Shown here one piece after another: positions 25,105-34,001 of a stretch of DNA of 64,000 bases (its first letter is position 1; every line of letters starts with the position of its first letter). Source of the stretch: Bog-756 sp963830165 (lineage in GTDB: Bacteria; Actinomycetota; Acidimicrobiia; Acidimicrobiales; RAAP-2); the NCBI GenBank assembly GCA_963830165.1, contig CAWHKZ010000007.1, positions 248,001-312,000 of the forward strand, in the 5' to 3' direction. Under the pieces are notes generated by a model. That model was not told the DNA's origin, made no database searches, and worked only from the letters and a program-made list of their open reading frames with translations. Position numbers and translations under genes: made by a program.

Positions 25105-27172
25105 CTAGGACGGCGACGGGCCGTCAAGCGCGGACCCCGATGCGGCCGGGTCGTCGGCCCCGACCACCCCCCGCCGCAGCAGCGCCACGGCGAGGTCGGC
25201 CGCCCCGCGGGTGGCCGGCGACCCGGCCACCTGGCCGATCTGGCGCACCAGATCGATGACCTGGCGGATGTTGCGCACGAAGTCCCCGGGGGCCACCTCG
25301 GCGTCCCGTAGGACGGTGTCGAGGGTCCCGCCCGAGGCCCAGGCGACCACGGCCCGGGCCAGCCCTCCGTCCGGGCGCCGCGTCCGGCGCAGCCCCACCC
25401 GGCGCTCGTCGGCCCGCAGCCCGCCGGCCAGGGCCTCCACCGCGGCCAGGCGCTCCGTCACCAGGGCCTGGCGGGGCCGGGGCGGGTCGTCGCCGGCCCG
25501 GCGGGCCTCGAAGGTCAGGGCCGAGGCCACGCCGGCCAGGTGGGCCGGCTCGAGGTCGTCGAGCAGCCCGGCCCGGAGGACCTCGGCCACCAGCAGGTCC
25601 GACTCGTGGTAGATCCCGGCCAGGTGCAGCCCGTCGTCGGTGAGCGCCCACCCGTCGACGAAGCCCCGGTCGTCGAGGATGCCCAGGCGCCGGTCCAGCT
25701 GGGCCACGAGCGACTCGGAACCGTCGGGGGCCTGCCACTGCCCGTAGGAGGACTCGAGCAGCCCGTGGGCCTCCTGGCGGCTCCACCGTCGGACCAGGTT
25801 GACGGCCAGGTTGTACGTCGGGTGGAAGGAGGAGACCAGGTCCGGGGGCGGGGCCACCGCGGTGCGGGCCACCAGGCCGAACGGTGTGCCGTGGTGCCAC
25901 AGCACGAAGGCGTGGCCCACGGTGTCGATCCCCCGCCGCCCCGCCCGGCCGGTCAGCTGCTGGTACTCGCCCGACGTCAGCGACGAGGTGTCCGAGCCGC
26001 GGAACTTGGCGAAGCGCTCGACCACCACCGTGCGGGCCGGCATGTTGATCCCGAGCGCGAGCGTCTCGGTGGCGAACACCACCTTCAGCAGTCCCTCCGA
26101 GAAGCACCGTTCGACGGCCTGGCGGAAGGCCGGCACCAGGCCGGCGTGGTGGGGCGCCACCCCGGCCTCCAGGGCATCCGACCACGGCCCGTACCCGAGC
26201 GTGCGCAGGTCGGCGTCGCTCAACCGCTCGACCGAGGTCTCCACCAGGCGCCGGATCCGGGCCCGCTCGTCGTCGGTGGTGAGACGGACGCCGTCGCCGA
26301 CCACCTGGCGGGTGGCGTCGTCGCAGGCGGCGCGCGAGAAGATGAAGGTGATGGCGGGCAGCATGCCCGCCTCGGCCAGGTACTCGACCACCTCGGTGCG
26401 CCGGGGCGCCCGGAAGCGCTGGTGGCTGGACCGCCTGCGGCGGTCGTCGAGCCGCAACCCGTCCGGGTTCGGCTTCCCGTCGCGCAGCAGCGGCAGCACC
26501 GACACGCCGTCGCGGCCCCGCTCGGCCACGCGCGTAGTGGTGGTGGAGGGTCACGGGGCGGTGGGTCTCGACCACCACCCGGGTGGTTCCCCGCACCGAG
26601 GTCAGCCAGCGGCCGAACTCACCGGCGTTGTTGACGGTGGCCGACAGGCTCACGAAGGAGACGCCGGGTGGGGTGAGGACGAGGACCTCCTCCCACACCG
26701 AGCCCCGATAGGGATCCTGGAGGTAGTGCACCTCGTCGAGCACCACCACGGCCAGGTCGTCGAGCAGCGCGGACCGGGCGAAGAGCATGTTGCGGAGCAC
26801 CTCGGTGGTCATGACCACGATGGGGGCCCGCGGCTGGTGGGAGACGTCGCCGGTCAGCAGGCCCACCCGGTGGGCCCCGTAGCGCTCGGACAGCTCGGCG
26901 AACTTCTGGTTCGACAGCGCCTTGATGGGCGTGGTGTAGAAGGCCTTGCCGCCGCCGGCCAGGGCGCGCGCCACCGCGTAGTCGGCGACCAGCGTCTTGC
27001 CCGATCCGGTGGGGGCGCTGACCAGCACCGACTCGCCCCGGTCGATGGCGTCCATGGCCCGGTGCTGGAAGGGGTCGAGCCGGACCCCGAGGGCGCGCTC
27101 GAAGTCGGCCCGGGGGCCACCGTCCGGATCCTCCCCCGCCGACCCGGCGTCGACGGGCAGGGCCCGGGTCAT
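25105..27172 (-). CDS. helY: Ski2/Mtr4-like superfamily 2 helicase HelY (one frameshift)
   Basis: About 689 aa from ATG 27172, overlapping the tatC stop by four bases (ATGA). ATP-dependent RNA helicase: Walker A 'SAPTGSGKT', 'TTPIKALSNQKF', DEVH box in 'VVLDEVHYLQDP', 'SLSATVNN', and in the second RecA domain 'ATETLALGINMPARTVVVER' and 'QQLTGRAGRRGID'. The C-terminal helical part is shorter than in mycobacterial HelY. A frame change at about 26527 (one extra C or two lost bases) links 'HHHYA' to 'VAERGRDGVSVLPLL'. Gene order helY-tatC-tatA is as in Mycobacterium tuberculosis. Confidence 0.88.
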
Positions 27173-27915
27173 CGGCGGATGATCTTGCCGACGATGATCG
27201 AGAGCTCGTAGAAGATGTACAGCGGGATGGCCATGGCGCACATCGAGAACGGATCCGAGCTCGGCGTGATGACCCCGGCCAGCACCACGATGCCCACGAT
27301 GGCCCAGCGGCGCTGCGACGACAGTTGCCGGGGCGTGACCACGCCGGCGATCTCGAGGGCGACGAGCACCACCGGGAATTCGAAGACGACCCCGAAGCAC
27401 ACCATCAGCAGGATGATCAGGCTCAGGTAGCTGTTGGGATTGAGGATCTGGGTCAGCGACGGGCCCCCGATGTTGTCCAGCCACTGGAGGGCGTGGGGGA
27501 AGATCAGGAAGGCCACGGCCGCCCCCAGCGAGAACAGGCCGATGGTGGCGCAGATGAAGGGGACGGCGTACTTCTTCTCGTTCTTGTTGAGGCCGGGGGT
27601 GATGAACCGCCAGATCTCCCACAGCCACACCGGCGAGGCCAGGAAGACCCCGCCGTAGGCGGCGATCTTGACCCGCAGGGCGAGCGGGTCGAGTGGAGCG
27701 GTCACGTAGAACCCGCAGTGGGTCGGGGCCACCTCGCAGTAGGGGTGCTTCAGGAACGAGAGGATCCAGGGGTAGAGGAACCACGCGGCGACGGCGGCGA
27801 CGGCGAAGGCGGCGACGGAGATGACCACCCGGCGACGGAGCTCGGTCAGGTGCTCCGTCAGGGTCATGGCGTCCGGCGCCGGCTTGTCGGTCCGGCGCTT
27901 GAGCGACAGGGCCAT
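27169..27915 (-). CDS. tatC: Sec-independent protein translocase subunit TatC
   Basis: 248 aa, intact. Receptor for twin-arginine signal peptides in the Tat translocase of the inner membrane. Typical features: 'MTLTEHLTELRRRVVISVAA' at the N-terminus with the conserved Glu, 'YGGVFLASPVWLWEIWRFIT' and 'PGLNKNEKKY', and six transmembrane helices. Located between tatA (upstream, 43 bp) and helY (overlap), so a tatA-tatC-helY operon. Confidence 0.97.
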   Translation of the reverse strand: MALSLKRRTDKPAPDAMTLTEHLTELRRRVVISVAAFAVAAVAAWFLYPWILSFLKHPYCEVAPTHCGFYVTAPLDPLALRVKIAAYGGVFLASPVWLWEIWRFITPGLNKNEKKYAVPFICATIGLFSLGAAVAFLIFPHALQWLDNIGGPSLTQILNPNSYLSLIILLMVCFGVVFEFPVVLVALEIAGVVTPRQLSSQRRWAIVGIVVLAGVITPSSDPFSMCAMAIPLYIFYELSIIVGKIIRR

Positions 27916-27958
27916 GGCTAGCTGTCCCCGGTGTGGGGCGTAGGCGAGGCCATGGCCG

Positions 27959-28426
27959 TCAATTCATCGATGGGTCGTCGGGCACCGTCGGGCCGTGGCC
28001 CCGCACCACGTGCACCGTGCCCTGCGGGTCGCTGACCGACACGCCGGGGATCGACGCCTCCTCGTCGGCCCGCACCACGCCGTTCGGGCGGTTCGTGCCG
28101 CCCGGTGGCTGCACGCCGTCGCCGGTCGGGTCCGGTGGTCGGCCCGCGGGCGACGCACGCCCGGCCGCCTCGTTGTCCGAGGCGTGGGTGTCGGCGAGCG
28201 AGTCGAGGAAGCTGATCGGCGAGCGCACGGCCTGGGTGATCTTGTCGGTCGACGGGAGATCGGGGAAGCTGCCCCGCACGTCGGTCTCGAGCCGCTCGCG
28301 CAGACGGCGGAAATCGCCCCACAGCGCACCGACCTGGCGTGCCACCTTCGGGAGCTTGTCGGGGCCGAGCACGACGACGGCGATGATGACGACGACCAGG
28401 AGCTTGGCCGGGCTCAGGAAGGGCAC
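27959..28426 (-). CDS. tatA: Twin-arginine translocase subunit TatA/TatB family
   Basis: 155 aa from GTG 28426. One N-terminal transmembrane helix ('AKLLVVVIIAVVVLGPDKLP') with the conserved 'LGPDKLP' hinge, then an amphipathic helix 'KVARQVGALWGDFRRLRERL' and a long disordered tail rich in Pro/Asp. TatA forms the protein-conducting part of the Tat system; the tail length and 'GPDKLP' are also compatible with a TatB role. The next gene is tatC. Confidence 0.9.
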   Translation of the reverse strand: MPFLSPAKLLVVVIIAVVVLGPDKLPKVARQVGALWGDFRRLRERLETDVRGSFPDLPSTDKITQAVRSPISFLDSLADTHASDNEAAGRASPAGRPPDPTGDGVQPPGGTNRPNGVVRADEEASIPGVSVSDPQGTVHVVRGHGPTVPDDPSMN

Positions 28427-28527
28427 GCCAGAAGTGTACCGGGGGGTGGCCGGCGGGCGGCTGCGCACGTGGGCCGAGGCCCTGGTCAGGGCCGGGGACG
28501 CCCCGGCGGGCGGGCCCGGGCGGCCGG

Positions 28528-29250
28528 CTAGAGGCCCTTGGCCTGGCTCAGCGGCCAGACCACGGCGACGGCCCGTCCCACGATCAGGGACGCGGGGATG
28601 GGCCCGAAGAAGCGGCTGTCCTCGGAGTCCGTGCGGTTGTCGCCCATGACGTAGTACTCCCCCGCCGGGATCTTGACCGGGCCGGGCAGGTTGAACTGCG
28701 GGTGCTCGTCGTCGGGCAGCGCCCCGGTGTAGCTCTGTGGTCCCGGCGGCAGCCACGGTTCCGACAGCGGTTTGCACTTGGCGAAGTCCTGGTTGGCGCA
28801 GTCGATGTAGATGAGGCCGTTGTCGGACGAGATCGTCTCGCCGGGCAGGCCGACCACGCGCTTCACCAGGTCGGGGAAGTCCTGGTCCTCGAGGGGCGGC
28901 CGTTTGAACACGACGATGTCCCCGCGGTGCACGCCGTGGAAGTCGTAGCTGAGCTTGTTGACCATGATGCGGTCGCCGACCTGGAGGGTCGGCACCATCG
29001 AGGGGGACGGGATGTAGAAGGACTGGATGACGTACGTCCGCAGCAGCAACGTGCACACCAGCACGGCCATGAGGATCACGGCCCACTCGATCACCCAGCG
29101 GTAGGCGCTCCCCTTGCCACGATCGTCGTCCAGCGTCCCGACTTCCTCGGAGGCATCCCCGGGGGCGTCGGGAGCCATCCTGGTCGCAGCTACCGGCGAG
29201 TCCGCGGCGGCATTGGAGGCGTATGAGTCGTCGTTCGCATCACTGGGCAC
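28528..29250 (-). CDS. lepB: Signal peptidase I
   Basis: 240 aa from GTG 29250. Cleaves signal peptides of exported proteins. After an acidic 45-aa N-terminus there is one membrane anchor ('WAVILMAVLVCTLLLRTYVI'), then catalytic Ser84 in 'IPSPSMVPTL', Lys130 in 'DLVKRVVGLPGE', and 'EYYVMGDNRTDSEDSRFFGP'. The position between pafA and tatA is unusual, since mycobacteria have pafB and pafC there. Confidence 0.96.
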   Translation of the reverse strand: MPSDANDDSYASNAAADSPVAATRMAPDAPGDASEEVGTLDDDRGKGSAYRWVIEWAVILMAVLVCTLLLRTYVIQSFYIPSPSMVPTLQVGDRIMVNKLSYDFHGVHRGDIVVFKRPPLEDQDFPDLVKRVVGLPGETISSDNGLIYIDCANQDFAKCKPLSEPWLPPGPQSYTGALPDDEHPQFNLPGPVKIPAGEYYVMGDNRTDSEDSRFFGPIPASLIVGRAVAVVWPLSQAKGL

Positions 29251-29303
29251 AGTGACCCGACGCTAGCCCAGCCGTGCGCACCGCCTGGTCGCGGCGGCCG
29301 ACC

Positions 29304-30662
29304 TCACAGGCCGGCGATGAGCTTCTCCACCCGCTCGTCGCGGGACCGGAAGGGGTCCTTCAGCAGCACCGTTCGCTGGGCCTGGTCGTTGAGCTTGAGG
29401 TGCACCCAGTCCACCGTGAAGTCCCGCCGCTTCTCCTTGGCCCGCTTGACGAACTCGCCACGCAGGCGGGCCCGGGTCGTCTGCGGCGGGGTGGTCATCG
29501 CCTCGGCGATGTCCTCGTCGCGGCAGATGCGGTCGAGCTGGTCGTGGCGCTGGAGCCGGTAGTAGAGGCCCCGGTTGCGGTCGACGTCGTGGTACTGGAG
29601 ATCGAGCAGGGCCACGGCCGGGCTGTGGAGCGGCAGCGAGTGGCGCTCGCGGTAGCCGTCGATCAGGCGGTACTTGGCCACCCAGTCGCACTCCCGGTGG
29701 AGGGACAGCGGGTCGGCCTCGAGTCCCTTCAGGCAGTGCTCCCACATCCCGAGGGCCCGGTCCTCCTGGACCGACAGGCCGTGGCGGTCCCGGAATTTGA
29801 TGGCCCGCTGGAGGTACTCGCCCTGGATGTCCAGGGCGCTCATCTCCCGCCCGTTGGCCAGGCGCACCGGCCGGCGGCAGGTGATGTCGTGACTGATCTC
29901 GCGGATGGCCCGGATCGGGTTCTCGAGCGTGAGGTCGCGCATCACCGAGGACGGGTCCTCGAGCATGCGCAGCACGATCGAGGTGGCGCCGATCTTGAGG
30001 AAGGTGGCGTACTCGCTCATGTTCGAGTCGCCCACGATCACGTGGAGGCGCCGGAACTTCTCGGCGTCGGCGTGGGGCTCGTCCCGGGTGTTGATGATGG
30101 GCCGACTGCGGGTGGTGGCCGACGACACCCCCTCCCAGATGTGCTCGGCCCGCTGGCTCAGGCAGAACACCGCACCCCGGGCCGTCTGGAGCACCTTGCC
30201 GGCGCCGGCGAAGGCCTGACGGCTGACGAGGAACGGGATCAGCACCTCGGTGTAGTGCGTGAAGTCGTCCCGCCGGCTGGTCAGGTAGTTCTCGTGGCAG
30301 CCGTAGGAGTTGCCGGCCGAGTCGGTGTTGTTCTTGAAGAGGTAGATGTCGCCCCGGATGCCCTCCTCCCGCATGCGGGCCTCGGCCCCCTCGACCAGCG
30401 ACGACAGGATCCACTCCCCCGCCTTGTCGTGGGCCACGAGCTCGGCGATGTCGTCACACTCGGGCGTGGCGTACTCGGGATGGCTGCCCACGTCGAGGTA
30501 CAGGCGGGCACCGTTCTCCAGGAACACGTTGGACGACCGGCCCCAGCTCACCACCCGGCGGAACAGGTACCGGGCCACCTCGTCGGGGCTGAGCCGACGC
30601 TGGCCGCGCAGGGTGCAGGTGACCCCGTACTCGTTCTCCAAGCCGTAGATGCGCTTGTCCAT
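29304..30662 (-). CDS. pafA: Pup-protein ligase PafA
   Basis: 452 aa from ATG 30662, the usual length. Attaches the C-terminal Glu of Pup to substrate lysines using ATP. Glutamine-synthetase-like motifs: 'RIYGLENEYGVT' at the N-terminus, 'ARLYLDVGSHPEYATPECDD' with the catalytic Asp, 'LFKNNTDSAGNSYGCHENYL', 'RPIINTRDEPHA', 'RRLHVIVGDSNMSEYATFLK'. It is shorter than Dop because it lacks the Dop loop insertion. Frame intact. Confidence 0.97.
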   Translation of the reverse strand: MDKRIYGLENEYGVTCTLRGQRRLSPDEVARYLFRRVVSWGRSSNVFLENGARLYLDVGSHPEYATPECDDIAELVAHDKAGEWILSSLVEGAEARMREEGIRGDIYLFKNNTDSAGNSYGCHENYLTSRRDDFTHYTEVLIPFLVSRQAFAGAGKVLQTARGAVFCLSQRAEHIWEGVSSATTRSRPIINTRDEPHADAEKFRRLHVIVGDSNMSEYATFLKIGATSIVLRMLEDPSSVMRDLTLENPIRAIREISHDITCRRPVRLANGREMSALDIQGEYLQRAIKFRDRHGLSVQEDRALGMWEHCLKGLEADPLSLHRECDWVAKYRLIDGYRERHSLPLHSPAVALLDLQYHDVDRNRGLYYRLQRHDQLDRICRDEDIAEAMTTPPQTTRARLRGEFVKRAKEKRRDFTVDWVHLKLNDQAQRTVLLKDPFRSRDERVEKLIAGL

Positions 30663-30739
30663 TACCTGCACGGTACCGTGGACGTGCCCCGACGGCGCGC
30701 CAACCCGCCGGCCCGTCACCGGGGCCCGGGCGGGGACGC

Positions 30740-31417
30740 TCAGGCGAGCAGGGTGGCGAGCTCCTCGTCGACCAGGCGGCGGAAGGCGCGGCGGCCGTTC
30801 CCCTCGGCCAGCACGGCCACCTCCAGGTCGCCGGCCCCGAGCGTCCGGTCGGTCCCGGCCAGGGCGGCGACGGCCGAGCGCAGGGCCGCGGCCAGGGACC
30901 ACTCGGCCGACCACTCCGCGTCGAGCCTGACCACGATGGCCTCGGTCTCCCCACCGAGCACGGCGAACCGGTCCTCGTCGGTGATGGTCCCCTCGTAGGC
31001 GATGTGGTACAGCTGGGGCGGCCGCAGGCCGTAGCCCAGTTCGGCGACGAGGATCTCCACCTCGAGGGGCTTCATCTCGTGGGTGAAGACCTGCCCGAGG
31101 TACTGGGCGTAGAGGTTGGCCAGGGACCGGGCCTCCACGTCCTCGCGGCTGTAGGCGTACCCCTTGGTGTCGGCGTGGCGGATGCCCGAGACGCGCAGCT
31201 GGTCGAACTCGTTGTACTTGCCCACACCGGCGAAGGCGATCCTGTCGTAGATCTCGCTGATCTTGTGCAGCGATCGCGACGGGTTGTCGGCGACGATGAC
31301 GATGCCCTCGTCGTACGTCGTGGCCACCAGCGACCGCCCCCGGGCGATGCCCTTTTGGGCGTACTCGGCCCGGTCCTTCATCACCTGCTCGGGAGCGACG
31401 TAGTACGGCATGGTCAT
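30740..31417 (-). CDS. prcA: Proteasome subunit alpha
   Basis: 225 aa. Forms the outer rings of the 20S proteasome. Motifs: 'PEQVMKDRAEYAQKGIARGR' (N-terminal gate and H0 helix), 'VIVADNPSRSLHKISEIYDR', 'GVGKYNEFDQLRVSGIRHAD', 'LYHIAYEGTITDEDRFAVLG'. The start overlaps the prcB stop by four bases, indicating translational coupling. Confidence 0.97.
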   Translation of the reverse strand: MTMPYYVAPEQVMKDRAEYAQKGIARGRSLVATTYDEGIVIVADNPSRSLHKISEIYDRIAFAGVGKYNEFDQLRVSGIRHADTKGYAYSREDVEARSLANLYAQYLGQVFTHEMKPLEVEILVAELGYGLRPPQLYHIAYEGTITDEDRFAVLGGETEAIVVRLDAEWSAEWSLAAALRSAVAALAGTDRTLGAGDLEVAVLAEGNGRRAFRRLVDEELATLLA

Positions 31418-32220
31418 GGCTGGTGACCCTCCGTCCGCCGACGCTCGATGAGGCTGGCGAACCGCTCGGCCACCTCGTCCTCGCCCACCGGGGCGAAACC
31501 GGCGGCGCTGACCGTGGCGACCAGCGGGTAGATACCCCGGATCAGGTCCGGCCCACCCGTGGCCGAGTCCTCGTCGGCCGCCTCGTAGAGGGACTGGATG
31601 GCCAGCTCGACGGCCGCGTCGCGGGAGAGCCCGTCGCGGTAGCCGAGCTTGACGGTGGTGCGTGCGTCGCGGCCGCCCGAGCCGGTGGCGTTGTACTCGG
31701 TCTCCTCGTAGTGGCCGCCGGTCACGTCGTAGGTGAAGATGCGGCCGGTCTGGCGGGCGAGGTCGAATCCGGCGAACAGCGGGACCACGGCGAGGCCCTG
31801 CATGGCCATGGGCAGGTGCTCGCGCACCATCTGGCCGAGCTGGTTGGCCTTCCCCTCGAGGCTGAGGACGACACCCTCCACCTTCTCGTAGTGCTCGAGC
31901 TGCGTCTGGAACAGGCGGACCATCTCGACGGCCGGGCCGGCGGCGCCGGCGATGGCCACCGCCGAGTAGCGGTCGGCCGGGAAGACCTTCTCCATCGCCC
32001 GGTGGGCGATGGTGTGCCCCTCGGTGGCCCGGCGGTCGCCCGCCATCACCACCCCCTCGGCGTAGCGCAGGGCCACCACCGTGGTGCCGTGGCGGATGCC
32101 CTCGTAAGGAGCGGGGGCGGTCCCGTTGATCAGGGGGTGGGTCGGGACCCGCAGCCGACGGATGAGGCCGGCGAAGTCCGGGCCGGGATCCTCGGTGGTC
32201 GTGAAGAGGGGCAGCGACAC
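31414..32220 (-). CDS. prcB: Proteasome subunit beta (with propeptide)
   Basis: 268 aa from GTG 32220. Catalytic subunit of the 20S proteasome. A 45-aa propeptide ends 'YEGIRHG', and cleavage exposes Thr46 ('TTVVALRYAEGVVMAGDRRA') as N-terminal nucleophile. 'MEKVFPADRYSAVAIAGAAG' and 'GSGGRDARTTVKLGYRDGLS' are typical. Five bp after pup and overlapping prcA. Confidence 0.97.
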   Translation of the reverse strand: MSLPLFTTTEDPGPDFAGLIRRLRVPTHPLINGTAPAPYEGIRHGTTVVALRYAEGVVMAGDRRATEGHTIAHRAMEKVFPADRYSAVAIAGAAGPAVEMVRLFQTQLEHYEKVEGVVLSLEGKANQLGQMVREHLPMAMQGLAVVPLFAGFDLARQTGRIFTYDVTGGHYEETEYNATGSGGRDARTTVKLGYRDGLSRDAAVELAIQSLYEAADEDSATGGPDLIRGIYPLVATVSAAGFAPVGEDEVAERFASLIERRRTEGHQP

Positions 32221-32224
32221 GTGG

Positions 32225-32419
32225 TTACTCCCCGCCCTTCTGCACGTAGTTGCGCACGAACTCCTCGGCGTTGTCCTCCAGGACCTCGTCGATCTCGTCG
32301 AGCAGGTCGTCCAGTTCCGCCTTCAGCTTCTCGCCCGCGGCCGACGTGGCCGGGACCTCCTCGACGGCCTCGTCCGTGCGCTCGGTCGCCTGCTTCTTCT
32401 TCAGCTCTCGTTCTGCCAT
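32225..32419 (-). CDS. pup: Prokaryotic ubiquitin-like protein Pup ending in Gly-Gly-Glu
   Basis: 64 aa from ATG 32419 (GTG 32422 is also in frame); a strong aaggaggag ribosome site precedes. Small disordered modifier that is linked to target lysines by PafA and read by ARC. The C-terminal half has the helix 'AELDDLLDEIDEVLEDNAEE' followed by 'FVRNYVQKGGE'. The last codons are ggc ggg gag taa, so the protein ends in Glu, not Gln, and can be ligated without deamidation. Confidence 0.96.
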   Translation of the reverse strand: MAERELKKKQATERTDEAVEEVPATSAAGEKLKAELDDLLDEIDEVLEDNAEEFVRNYVQKGGE

Positions 32420-32447
32420 CACTCCGCTCCTCCTTCCCGCTCGCTAC

Positions 32448-33941
32448 TCAGCTGCTCAGTCGGTCGACCAGCTCCGCCGGACTCGCGCACCCGTCCAGTA
32501 GTGCTTCGACATGTTCCGCCGTTCCCTTCAGTGGATCCATCATAGGTACGCGCCGGAGGGGGTCCGATCCGAGGTCGAAGACCAACGAATCCCAGTTGGC
32601 GGTGGCCACCGAGGCGGGCCAACGCTTGAGGCACTCGCCCCGGAACCAGGCCCGGGTCGTCCTCGGCGGGTCGGTGACGGCGGCGGCCACGGCGTCGGCG
32701 GACACCAGCTTCTCGGTGTCGAGCCGGGCGAAGAGGGACCGGGCCGGCCGCAGGTCGTGGTACTGCAGGTCGACCGCGGCCATGCGGGGATCGCTCCATG
32801 CGCAGCCGTGGCGCTCCCGGTAGGCCTCGAGCAGCTGCAGCTTGGCGACCCAGTCGACCTGGCGGGCCAGCGAGGCGGGGTCGGCCTCGAGGCCGTGCAG
32901 CACGTGCTCCCACCGGTCGATGACCGCCGACCCCACCGCCTCGGGCCCGAGGCAGTCGAGCCCGCGGTCGTCGGCGTACTTGCGGGCCTGCGAGTAGAGC
33001 TCCCACTGGATGTCGAGTGCGGTGGCCGTGGACCCGTCGGCCAGCAGCAGCGGCTGGGTGAAGGTCCGGTCCACGGCGACGGCGTGGATGGCCCGCACCG
33101 GGTCGGCCAGGGCCAGCGGCCGGCTGGTCGACACGTCGTCCTCGATCATGGCCAGCACGAGCGACGTCGTCCCGAGCTTGAGGAACGTGGCCACCTCGGC
33201 CAGGTTGGCGTCGCCGACGATCACGTGGAGGCGCCGGTAGCGGTGCGGGTCGGCATGGGGTTCGTCGCGGGTGTTCACGATGGGCCGCTTGAGCGTCGTC
33301 TCCAGGCCCACCTGCTCCTCGAAGAACTCGGCCCGCTGCGACAGCTGGAAGTCGACGGTCCCGCTCTCGTGGAAGGACGTCTCGCTCCCGACCTTGCCGG
33401 CACCGCAGAAGAGCTGGCGGGTGACGAAGTGGGGCGTGATGCCGGCCACGATGCGGCTGAACGGGGTCTCGCGGTCCATCAGGTAATTCTCGTGGCAGCC
33501 GTACGAGTTGCCCTTGCCGTCCGAGTTGTTCTTGTAGACCACGAGCCGGGAGCCGTCGTGGGAAGAGGCGTCGGCCGCCTCCATCGACCGCACCACGATG
33601 GCCTCGCCGGCCCGGTCGTAGGTCAGCGCCTCGAGGGCGTTGGAGCACTCCGGGGACGAGAATTCGGGGTGGGCGTGGTCGACGTAGTAGCGGGCCCCGT
33701 TGGTGAGGACGGTGTTGACCAGGTGGGTCTCCACCAGCGGGGGCATCGACCCCTCCTTGGCCGCACCGCGGGCGTCGTTGCCGGGGGCCTCGTCCTCGAA
33801 GTCCCAGCCGATCTGCTGGCGGGCCACCTGATGGGCGTAGGCGTTGATGAGCACGGACGAGGCGGCGATCGGGTTCGGATCGCCGTTGACCACCTGGATG
33901 CCGTATTCGGTCTCGATGCCGCAGACCTTGGGAATGGCCAT
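32448..33941 (-). CDS. dop: Depupylase / deamidase Dop
   Basis: 497 aa, the usual length. Homologue of PafA that removes Pup from substrates and, where Pup ends in Gln, deamidates it. Motifs: 'KVCGIETEYGIQVVNGDPNP', the Dop-specific loop region ('DFEDEAPGNDARGAAKEGSM'), 'GARYYVDHAHPEFSSPECSN' with the catalytic Asp, 'YKNNSDGKGNSYGCHENYLM', 'RRLHVIVGDANLAEVATFLK'. Because Pup here ends in Glu, the expected role is depupylation only (inference). Confidence 0.97.
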   Translation of the reverse strand: MAIPKVCGIETEYGIQVVNGDPNPIAASSVLINAYAHQVARQQIGWDFEDEAPGNDARGAAKEGSMPPLVETHLVNTVLTNGARYYVDHAHPEFSSPECSNALEALTYDRAGEAIVVRSMEAADASSHDGSRLVVYKNNSDGKGNSYGCHENYLMDRETPFSRIVAGITPHFVTRQLFCGAGKVGSETSFHESGTVDFQLSQRAEFFEEQVGLETTLKRPIVNTRDEPHADPHRYRRLHVIVGDANLAEVATFLKLGTTSLVLAMIEDDVSTSRPLALADPVRAIHAVAVDRTFTQPLLLADGSTATALDIQWELYSQARKYADDRGLDCLGPEAVGSAVIDRWEHVLHGLEADPASLARQVDWVAKLQLLEAYRERHGCAWSDPRMAAVDLQYHDLRPARSLFARLDTEKLVSADAVAAAVTDPPRTTRAWFRGECLKRWPASVATANWDSLVFDLGSDPLRRVPMMDPLKGTAEHVEALLDGCASPAELVDRLSS

Positions 33942-34001
33942 GCGGGCGACCCTACCCTCGGCACGGGTGCCACGGGCAGCCGCGGCCGGGGGCCGGTCTC
34001 C

